From Pseudomonas fluorescens Q2-87 (GTDB taxonomy: Bacteria; Pseudomonadota; Gammaproteobacteria; Pseudomonadales; Pseudomonadaceae): DNA of 64,000 nucleotides. Positions 26,657 through 35,900 of this stretch are shown here, piece after piece. Location of the stretch: positions 6,072,084-6,136,083 of the forward strand of contig NZ_CM001558.1 in assembly GCF_000281895.1 (NCBI RefSeq), read 5' to 3'. Position 1 is the first letter of the stretch; every line of letters begins with the position of its first letter. Below the pieces are notes generated by a model. The model was given only the letters and a program-made list of their open reading frames with translations, was not told the origin of the DNA and did no database searches. A program made the translations under genes and the position numbers.

Positions 26657-27601
26657 TCAACAGATCCTCAGCGTTTCAAGCGCCTCGTAAGGCCCTTGCG
26701 CCCATTGCATGACCCGCTCGCGCAATAACGCCGAGGCCTCCCGGCGCTTGTCCTCGCTATCGCCAGCAAACACCTGCATCGGTTGCTTGGCATGGCGCTC
26801 CACCCTGGCGAACGCTTGTCGGGTTTGTTCGTCATCCAGGCCAAAAAAGGTCGCGAGCCTGCCCGCCATCGCCTCGGGCAGTTCGGTGTAGTTCACAGCA
26901 ACCCCGGCAAAGGCCTGGCAATGCTCCAGCCCCGAGTGCAGCAGCCGGCCCAGGCGTCGCGGGATGAAGTCCTCCTGGCCGCTGAACGGCAACCCATCGT
27001 CCAGTACGCTCGCGCCAATCATTCCCGGCACCATGTGCATGCCGGGCCGGCGCAGATGGGAGACTGCGATTTCCAACGGGTCACGGTACAACAACAGCCA
27101 GGGCGTGTCGGGAAAGCACTCGCGCAACAGCGGCAGTTCACCGATGTTCCAGGCGTCGAGCTTGACCACCAACCGTTGCTCCGTGCCTCGACGGCGCTGC
27201 CCATAGGCGGATAGCAATCCCCTGAGCGCCAGGCAGCGTTCAGTGGCTGGAAGGTCGCCGCGCAGCAGCGTATCCAGCGGGGGCGGTTCGGACAAAACGA
27301 TATGGTCGTCCAGTTGCGCCAGCATCTGGCTGATCAAAGTCGAGCCGCAACGCGAAGCATGAAAAATGAATGCGCTGGGTGTCAGGCCCGGGCTTCGTTG
27401 CTGCCAGCGGACAAGGTAGCTCAACGGCGTCTGGCGGCGAAACACCTGGTTGAAGGGCAGGCGCAGGGCGTCTTCCACGGCGTCGCCGAAGAACGGTTGC
27501 GACAATCGCGCCTGACCGAACCAGCACCAATCGACACGCCACTCTCCGGCCTCTTGCCAGACACGGATCGGCAGCCAGCCGTCCAGACTCAAGCCTTCCA
27601 T
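26657..27601 (-). CDS. Sulfotransferase-like protein (last gene of the giant-protein operon)
   Basis: This 314-residue cytosolic protein has a sulfotransferase fold signature: FHASRCGSTLISQMLAQL (about residues 99-116) corresponds to the PAPS 5'-phosphosulfate loop, and WLLLYRDPLEIAVSHLRR to the 3'-phosphate-binding strand and helix (RDPxxxxxS). The first ~90 residues are not recognised. It overlaps the hydroxylase-like gene by 13 bp and ends the five-gene operon that encodes the giant LEPR-XLL protein. The acceptor is unknown; the context suggests tyrosine or glycan sulfation of the exported protein, or cell-surface polysaccharide sulfation. Confidence 0.75.
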   Translation of the reverse strand: MEGLSLDGWLPIRVWQEAGEWRVDWCWFGQARLSQPFFGDAVEDALRLPFNQVFRRQTPLSYLVRWQQRSPGLTPSAFIFHASRCGSTLISQMLAQLDDHIVLSEPPPLDTLLRGDLPATERCLALRGLLSAYGQRRRGTEQRLVVKLDAWNIGELPLLRECFPDTPWLLLYRDPLEIAVSHLRRPGMHMVPGMIGASVLDDGLPFSGQEDFIPRRLGRLLHSGLEHCQAFAGVAVNYTELPEAMAGRLATFFGLDDEQTRQAFARVERHAKQPMQVFAGDSEDKRREASALLRERVMQWAQGPYEALETLRIC

Positions 27602-28374
27602 TGGTCACTCCACTGGCGACGGCCGTTGCGCATGGCCGCCCGTAATTCTTCCCGAGTGAAGTGCAAGCCTTGTCCGGCACCCAGCGCGATGGCGCACTCA
27701 ACGAACGCCTCCAGCTCGTGCAGGCTTTGCAGGGTCCGTGCGAGTGATGGATCGGCTTCTACGCGTTGCTGAAAACGGGCCAGGTCGCTTGGCCCGGCAC
27801 CTGGGGTGGGCGTGGTCGGCAGCCCCTCGGCAATCTGCTGTTCCAGCCATGGTCCGGGACGGCAATCCAAGACCAGGTGAATCCGAGCCTGGGCACTGCG
27901 GTTAGCCACTCGATGAGGCCGCGACAGGTCGAGAAACCAGCACTCGCCCGCCGTCATCGGAATCCGTTGTCCGTCCAGCCAGAAATCCACATCCGGCGGG
28001 CTGAGCAGTGGAACGTGCAGGCGCAGGTCGGCGTCCGGCCCGCCGAGGTCATAATCGCGATGCTCATGAATGCAGCCGCCGGGCCCCAGCCGCAACAGCC
28101 GGGCCGAGACCACAGCCAGGGGCCAATCGCACAACGCCTCCTGCCAGCGACTATCTTGCAGCCAAGGCGCACGATGCACAGGCTGACCATTTCCCGGGGA
28201 CAGTTCGGTCAAGGCGTCGGCCGCCGAGATCAGCGCCACGCCGCTCCAGTCGCCGCTGTAATAGGCGCTGTTGAAATGCCCCTGCCAGCGCTCGTCTTCA
28301 ATGGCTGCCAATGCCTGCAACAGCAGCGGCAGGTTCACCGCCACCGGCAGCCGGGAACAGACCGGGCGCGTCAT
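27589..28374 (-). CDS. Aspartyl/asparaginyl beta-hydroxylase-type Fe(II)/2-oxoglutarate protein
   Basis: A 261-residue protein whose middle part, HEHRDYDLGGPDADLRLHVPLLSPPDVDFWLDG, followed by AGECWFLDLSRPHRVANRS, fits the Asp/Asn beta-hydroxylase domain. The iron ligands would be the His and Asp of HEHRD and the His of RPHRV, with the Arg of RIHLVLDC placed for 2-oxoglutarate. No signal peptide is visible, so it acts in the cytosol. It lies between the TolC-like gene (12 bp gap) and a sulfotransferase (13 bp overlap). Hydroxylation of Asp or Asn in the Ig repeats of the giant protein is an attractive but untested idea. Confidence 0.75.
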   Translation of the reverse strand: MTRPVCSRLPVAVNLPLLLQALAAIEDERWQGHFNSAYYSGDWSGVALISAADALTELSPGNGQPVHRAPWLQDSRWQEALCDWPLAVVSARLLRLGPGGCIHEHRDYDLGGPDADLRLHVPLLSPPDVDFWLDGQRIPMTAGECWFLDLSRPHRVANRSAQARIHLVLDCRPGPWLEQQIAEGLPTTPTPGAGPSDLARFQQRVEADPSLARTLQSLHELEAFVECAIALGAGQGLHFTREELRAAMRNGRRQWSDQWKA

Positions 28375-28386
28375 GCCTGCGCCCGG

Positions 28387-29901
28387 TTATTGAGTCACTG
28401 CGGCTGTCTTCGGCAACGTGATATCGCCCTGGGCCCAGGCTGCTTCACGGTTTGCCAGCGCCGTGGCGATCGACTGCACTTGGGTCGATTGCACTTCGTT
28501 TGGCAGCGGGTCGAGGCCGGCGCTGGCGAAGATCTGCCCGTAGGCATTGCGCAGGTCGGCGTAGGCCAGGTCGCGGCGCAGGTCAGCCTGCAACGTGTTC
28601 AACTCACCCTGGATCAAATCCAGTTCACCGATGCCCGCAGCCTGGTGACGGCTGCGCAGCTGACCCACAATCTGCCCATCGATGTCCGACAGCTGCTGGC
28701 TTGTCTTGAACTGGCGCAAGGCTTCACGGTAGTTGGCATTGGCGACATACAACTGCGCCAGCACCGCGATGGACATCGCCTGGCGCCGTGCCGTCGCCAC
28801 TTCTTCACCGGCCTTGGCCACGTCGATGGCCGCCGGGGCAGAGATCACGTTGAACAGGTTCCAGGTGACTTTCACGCCGTAGTCGGCCCAGCCCTGCTCT
28901 ACCAGGAACGAGTTGCTGTCGTAGTGTCCGCCAGCGGAAAACTCCAGGCCCGGCAGCAAACGCAGCATGGCCTTGCGGGTTTCAGCGGCAGTGATGCGCG
29001 TCTGGTAGTCCTGCTCGCGCAGCTCCGGACGGCTGGCCAAGGCTTCCTGTTCGAGGCGGGCCAGGTCGACTTTGAGTTCCGGGATTTCGTATTCATCCTG
29101 GGTCGCCAGGGTCAGATCGGTGCCCAGGGGCAGGTTGATCAGGGTCGCCAGTTCGGTCTTGGCCAGGGACAGCGCCCGGCGCTGTTCTTCGAGCTGGCGG
29201 GTGGCCTGGATCAGCGAACGCTGGTAACCCAGCGCCTGCACCGGGTCGCCGATGCGCTGCTCGCTCATGCTCTGGCTGTTGCCACGCGCCGTCTCGACCC
29301 GCGCCATCAGGCTGTCGATCTGCTTGAGCAGGCGCTCGGCGGCCATGGCTCGCCAGTACGCCGAACGCACGTCCTGAACGATGGTGTTGATGACCTTGCG
29401 CCGGCGCTCCTGCACGATCAGCCGTTGGTCACCGGCCTGTTTGGCACTGATATAACTCACGCCGAAGTCGAGGACGTTCCAGACCATGGTCAGGTCCGCC
29501 ACCTCACGGTCGCGGTCTTGGGAAGTCGACGGCTCCAGGGACTGGGTGCCGGTTTCAACACTCTGGCTGCTGGAAGCATTGACGTTGTTGCGGCCCACAT
29601 AGCCAGCATCCAAGGCCATGCGCGGCAGCATGTCGAAACTGGCCAGGTCCAGCTGACGCTTGGCCAGGGCCTCCTCCATGATCTTCAAGCGGCCTTCAAG
29701 GTTGTACTTCACCGCACGGGCCATGGCCTGGTGCAAGGTCAGCGGGCCGCTGAGAGGCTCCTGGCCCTTGTACATATTCTGCAGATCGGTTCGGCCGCGC
29801 TGTTCGCTGACGCTGCGATCGATCGGCTCGCTGGTGACCGCGCACCCACTGACCACCAACGCCAGCAGACTCATACCGAATAACTTCTGACTTCTATTCA
29901 T
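28387..29901 (-). CDS. TolC-family outer-membrane channel lipoprotein
   Basis: This 504-residue protein starts at ATG 29899-29901 (MNRSQKLFGMSLLALVVSGCAVTSE, with a lipobox cysteine). The mature part has two TolC/OEP repeats of long helices, for example LTLHQAMARAVKYNLEGRLKIMEEALAKRQ, and a second half from about residue 300 with ARPELREQDYQTRITAAETRKAMLRLLPGLEFSAG. It should form the outer-membrane tunnel. It is 39 bp downstream of the giant gene in the same operon, so it is the likely exit channel for that protein, with the adaptors encoded at 39.9-44.2 kb as partners. Confidence 0.85.
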   Translation of the reverse strand: MNRSQKLFGMSLLALVVSGCAVTSEPIDRSVSEQRGRTDLQNMYKGQEPLSGPLTLHQAMARAVKYNLEGRLKIMEEALAKRQLDLASFDMLPRMALDAGYVGRNNVNASSSQSVETGTQSLEPSTSQDRDREVADLTMVWNVLDFGVSYISAKQAGDQRLIVQERRRKVINTIVQDVRSAYWRAMAAERLLKQIDSLMARVETARGNSQSMSEQRIGDPVQALGYQRSLIQATRQLEEQRRALSLAKTELATLINLPLGTDLTLATQDEYEIPELKVDLARLEQEALASRPELREQDYQTRITAAETRKAMLRLLPGLEFSAGGHYDSNSFLVEQGWADYGVKVTWNLFNVISAPAAIDVAKAGEEVATARRQAMSIAVLAQLYVANANYREALRQFKTSQQLSDIDGQIVGQLRSRHQAAGIGELDLIQGELNTLQADLRRDLAYADLRNAYGQIFASAGLDPLPNEVQSTQVQSIATALANREAAWAQGDITLPKTAAVTQ

Positions 29902-29940
29902 TCCCTGTACTGCCCCTGGCTGCCCCAATATTTTTAGAAT

Positions 29941-32900
29941 TCAGGCCTGCACTTGGCTGATGCCGACCTGTCGTAACGCGGTTGCCAGGCTGTCGACCTG
30001 ACGCTGTTCAGTGTCCTTGAGGTGTTGCAGTTGCTGGCCCAGGGTTGGCGCGCCGAACATCCCGCGCAGCCCTTGGGAAACATCGCCGCTCTGGATCGAC
30101 TGGTTGCCGAAGGCGTCCATCGATTCGCCCTCGGAAGCGGAGTCCTGGTTGAACAGCGTCGAAAGCGTGCTGCTGCCGAACACCCCTCCATCGCCCCCAC
30201 CAAAGCCCAGGAACCCCTGGCCTGAACCATCGCCGGCGGCGTCGGTGCTGAACACCTGGGCGATATAGCTCGGCGCCAGTTGGCCGCGGTTGATGAAAAT
30301 ATCCCCTATCGGCTTCAGGCCACCGCCGACGTCCCGTTGTTCGAACAGCGGTGGGAAGCCCAACGGCGAGCCAAGGTTGCCCGTGGGAGGGGTGAAGACG
30401 ACCGGTTGCAGCGGCACCTCGGACGGTGGAATGACCGTGATCGGGTCCGATGTGAGGAAGTCCGGCGGTGGTTTCACGTCGTTAGGCACGACGGTGTCGA
30501 TTGCGTAATTGTTGGAGACCGCCACGCTGGCGCCGGCGTTGCCCGAAGCGTCACTGACGTTACGGGTGTCTAGGGCGATGAAGTTGCTCGGATCGGTGAG
30601 GTTTGCCGTTGGCGTGAACGTCGCAGTCCAGGTCTTGCCGCCGTCGCTGCTGGTCAGGTTGGTCAGTTCGCCGTTGGTGACGCTGAGGTCCGACAAGTCG
30701 AAATCCGTCACCGCTTCGCTGAAGGTGAAGGTCACCTGGGTCGACTGCCCTACGCTCAGACTCGGATTGGCAACCACGATGGTGGCGCTCGGCCGGGTGG
30801 CGTCGAGTGCGTAGTTGGCGGAGATCGCGATACCTGCGCCCGCATTGCCAGCCAGGTCCTGCACATTGCTGGCATCAAGCAGAATCAGGTTGGTGGCGTC
30901 GTTGACACCCGCCGTCGGTGTCAGCGTTGCCGTCCAGGTCAGCCCGCCGTCGCTGCTGGCAAGGTTGGACAGCACACCATTGGCGACGCTCAGATCCGAC
31001 AGGTCGAAACCGGATACCGCCTCGGTGAAGCTGATGGTCACGGTAGTGCTCTGGCCGATGCCCAGGGTGGTGTCGCCAAGCGTAATAGTGGCGCCCGGGC
31101 GAATCGTGTCGATGGCGTAGTTATTGGAGTTCACCACACCGACACCGCTGTTGCCCGAGGCGTTGATAACACCGCTGGTGTCCAGGCTGATCAGGTTGCT
31201 GGTGTCGGTGATGCTGGCCGTCGGCGTGAAGGTGGCTGTCCAGGTGACCCCGCCATCGGTGCTGCTCACATTGCTCAGCGTGCCGTTGTTCACGCTCAGG
31301 TCGGTATTGTCAAAACCGCTGACCGCTTCGGAGAACGTGATGGTCACCAGCGAGGTTTCCCCTGCCTTGAGTGCGCTGTCGGCGACTAAGATGGTGGCCG
31401 TGGGCACCCGCGTCTCGACCGCGTAATTGGCCGAATCGGTTGTGCCTGCCCCGGTGTTGCCGGCTGCATCGCTCACCCCGGTATTGTCCAGGGTAATCAG
31501 GTTGGTCGCATCGGTTATCCCCAGGGTTGGCGTGAACGTTGCCGTCCAGGTCAAGCCGCCGTCGCTGCTGCTGACCGCGCTCAGGGTGCCGTTGGCAACA
31601 CTCAAGTCGGCGTTGCTGAAGCCGGTCACCGCCTCGGAGAAGGTAATGGTGACCTGGGCGGTTTCACCCGGTTTCAACACCGAATCGCTCAGCACGATGG
31701 TGGCGGTCGGGCGTGCGGTATCGAGGGCGTAATTGTTGGAGTCGGTGGTGCCACTGCCGGCATTGCCCGCCAGGTCGGCGACACCGCCGTTGGCCAGGGT
31801 AATCACGTTGCTGGTGTCGCTGATACCTGCGGACGGCGTGAAGGTCGCGGTCCAGGTAATGCCCCCGTCGCTGCTGCTCAGCCCGCTGAGCGTACCGTTG
31901 GCGACAGTCAGGTCGGCATCGGTGAAACCTGTCACAGCTTCGTTGAACGTGATGGTCACCAGCGAGGTTTCGCCCGCGGCAATAGCCGTGTCAGCGACGA
32001 CGATGGTCGCGGTGGGACGCACGGTGTCGATGGCATAGTTGTTGGAATCGGTGGTGCCGACGCCCGCGTTACCCGCGCCGTTGATCAAGCCGGTGTTGTC
32101 CAGGGTGATCAGGTTACTGGTATCGGAAATGCTGGCGCTCGGCGTGAACGTCGCCGTCCAGGTGACGCCGCCATCGGTGCTGCCCACGTTACTCAGCGTG
32201 CCGTTGCTGACGGTCAGGTCCGCATTGTCGAAACCACTCACCGCCTCGTTGAACGTGATGGTCACCAGCGAGGTTTCGCCGATGCTCAAGGCCGTATCAG
32301 CCACCACGATGGTAGCGGTCGGCACCTGGGTATCGACGGCATAGTTGAAGGAAGTGGTGGTACCGGTACCGGCGTTGCCCGCCGCGTCGCTCACGCCGGT
32401 GTTGTCCAGCACAATCAGGTTGGTCGCGTCTCGCACGCCGAGGGTCGGGGTAAAGACCGCCGTCCAGGTAATGCCGCCGTCACTGCTGCTGACGGCGCTC
32501 AGGGTACCGTTGACCACGCTCAGGTCAGCATTGGAAAAGCCCGTCACCGCCTCGCTGAAGGTGATGGTCACCAGTGAGGTTTCGCCAACACTGAGGCTGG
32601 TATCGGCCATCACAATGGTAGCGGTCGGCAGTTGGGTATCGACGGCGTAGTTGTTCGAGTCGGTGGTGCCGACGTTGGCGTTGCCGGCCGTATCGACCAC
32701 CCCGCCACTATTGAGCGTGATCAGGTTGCTGCTGTCGACGATACCGGCGGCGGGGGTGAACGTTGCAGTGAAGGTGATGTTGTCGCTGGTGCTCAGCCCA
32801 CTCAACACGCCATTGGCAACGGTCAGGTCGGCCAGGGTGAAGCCGGTCACAGGTTCTGCGAACGTAATGGTGACCAACGAGGTTTCGCCGGCGGCCATGG

Positions 32901-35900
32901 CCGTGTCCGCCACGACGATGGTCGCGGTGGGTCGCACGGTGTCGACCACGTAGTTGTTGGAATCGGTGGTGCCAACGCCTGCGTTGCCCGCGCCGTTGAT
33001 CAGCCCGGTATTGTCCAGCGTGATCACATTGGTGGTATCGGAAATGCTGGCGCTCGGTGTGAACGTGGCCGTCCAGGTGACGCCGCCATCGGTGCTGCCC
33101 ATGGTGCCGAGCGTGCCATTGCTGACGGTCAGGTCCGAATTGTCGAAACCGCTGACCGCCGAGTTGAAGGTCACGGTGACCACTGTCGTCTCGCCGATCC
33201 CCAACGTGCTATCGGCAATCACGATGGTCGCCGTTGGAACGTTGGTGTCGACTTGGTAGTTGTTGGAGCTGGTGGTGCCGGATCCTGTGTTGCCCGCCCC
33301 ATCACTGACGCCGGTGTTGTTCAGGACGATGACGTTGGATGTGTCGCTGACGCCAAGCGCCGGGGTGAAGGTGGCGGTCCAGGTGATGCCGCCGTCGCTG
33401 CTGCTGACCGCGCTCAAGGTGCCGTTGGCGACGCTCAGGTCCGAGTTGTCGAAACCGCTCACCGCCTCGGAGAACGTGATGGTCACCAACGACGTTTCGC
33501 CGACGCTCAGCGCGGTGTCGGCAATCACGATGGTAGCGGTCGGCCGCTGTGTGTCGACACCGTAGTTGTTCGAATCGGTGGTGCCGCTGCCGGCATTGCC
33601 CGCCCCATCCACAACCCCACCGTTGTTCAGGGTGATCAAGTTGGAGGCGTCGGTAACCCCAATGCTCGGGGTGAACGTCGCAGTGTAGGTAATGTTGTCG
33701 CTGGTGCTGAGCCCGCTCAGGCTGCCATTGGCAACCGTCAGGTCCGCCAGGGTGAAGCCGGTTACCGCCTCGTTGAACGTGATGGTCACCAACGACGTTT
33801 CGCCGATGGCGACTGCCGTGTCGGCGACGACGACGGTCGCGGTTGGGCGCGCGGTGTCGATGGCGTAGTTGTTGGAGTCGGTGGTTCCGGCGCCGGCGTT
33901 GCCTGCCGCGTCATTCACGCCGGTGTTATCCAGGGTGATGAGGTTGGTGGTGTCGCTGGTGCTGGCGCTCGGGGTGAGCGTCGCGGTCCAGGTGATGCCG
34001 CCATCGCCGCTGCTTAGGCCGGTGAGCGTGCCGTTGGCGACCGTCAGGTCGGCGCTGGTGAAGCTGGTCACCGCCTCGTTGAAGGTGATGGTCACCAGCG
34101 ACGTTTCACCGATACTCAGGGCGTTATCGGCCACGACAATACTGGCGGTCGGACGTTGGGTATCAACGGCATAATTGTTGGAACTGGTGGTGCCCGTACC
34201 GGTGTTACCCGCTGCATCCAGCACGCCGGTGTTGGCCAGGACGATGAGGTTGGTGGCATCGCTGATGCTGGCGCTTGGCGTCAGCGTCGCGGTCCAGGTG
34301 ATGCCGCCGTCGCTGCTGCTCAGACCGCTCAAGGAGCCGTTCGCAACGGTGAGGTCGGCCAGGGTGAAACCGGTCACGGCCTCACTGAAGGTAATCGTCA
34401 CCAAGGAGGTTTCGCCGATGCTCAGCGCGGTATCGGCCACCACGATCGTGGCGGTCGGACGTTGCGTATCGATGGCGTAGTTGTTCGAGTCGGTGGTGCC
34501 GGTGCCAGCGTTGCCGGAAGCGTCGGCGATGCCGCTGTTGTTCAGCGTGATCAGGTTGGTGGCATCGTTGGTGCTGGCGCTCGGCGTCAGCGTCGCGGTC
34601 CAGGTAATGCCGCCGTCGCTGCTGCTCAGACCGGTGACCGTGCCGTTGGCGACCGTCAGGTCGGCGGTGGTGAAGCCGGTCACCGCCTCGTTGAACGTGA
34701 TGGTCACCTGCGAGGTTTCGCCGGCACTCAAGGCCGTGTCGGTCACGACGATCGTGGCCGTCGGGCGCAAGGTGTCGATGGCATAGTTGTTGGAATTGGT
34801 GGTGCCAACACCGGCGTTGCCGCTCAAGTCCGAGATACCGGTGTTGCTCAGTGTCACCAGGTTGGTGCTGTCGGTGACGCCCGCGTCCGGTGTCAACGTC
34901 GCGGTCCAGGTGATGCCGCCGTCGCTGGTACTCAGTCCGGTGAGCGTACCGTTGGCCACCGTCAGGTCGGCGGTGGTGAAGCCGGTCACCGCCTCGGAGA
35001 ACGTGATGGTCACCAGCGACGTTTCGCCACTTTTGAGGGCTGTGTCGGTCACCACGATCGTCGCCGTCGGCGCCACAGTGTCGTTGACGACGTAGTTGTT
35101 CGAGTCAGTGGTGCCCACGCCAGCGTTGCCGGCCAGGTCCGCAACTCCGGTGTTGTTCAAGGTGATGATGTTAGTGGTATCGGAGATGTTGCTTGCCGCT
35201 GTCAGGGTACCGGTCCAGGTGATACCGCCATCGCCGGTGGTCAACGTACCGATTGTGCCGTTCTGCACCGTCAGGTCCGCTGCGGTGAGTCCGGTCACGG
35301 CTTCGGAGAAGGTGATGGTCACCGCCGACGTGCCGCCGGAGTTCAGGCTGGTATTGGCCACCACGACCGTCGCGGTGGGAGGTGTCTCGTCCGGTACATA
35401 GTTGGTGTTAATGGTGCCACCGTCACCATAGACGTTGGCCACCGACCCCGGCGTAACACCCGCGGTGCCGGCACTCGTTCCGCCCACGCCGCTGCCGCCG
35501 ACGTTGCCGGCCAGGGCCGCAAAGTTGGCGGCGGTCATCAGGATCGAACCCTTGTTCCAGATGGCGCCGACACCGACACCGCCCGCGCCGCCCGCTTGGA
35601 TGTAACCGCCACCGGCACCGCCACCGCCACCGCCGCCACCCGCACCGACGTTGCTGGAAATGACCGAATTGCCAATGACTCGCAGCGTCGCGCCAGTGTC
35701 GTTGTAGATACCGCCGACAGCCCCGCCCCCGGCGCCGCCGATGTCGTTGTAACCGTCGCCACCGCCACCGCCACCAATGGACAGACCTCCACTGTTGGCG
35801 GTGCCGCCGGCCGAACCGGTGCTGTAGCCTGGGTAAGCCGCACCACCAGCACCGCCGGTGGCAGAACCACCTCGGCCGCCGATATTGAAGAAGCCGCCAC

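Noticed and set aside
27766..29883. 705-codon plus-strand frame opposite the hydroxylase and TolC-like genes
   Set aside because: Spans two real genes on the other strand, with no ribosome site or domain.
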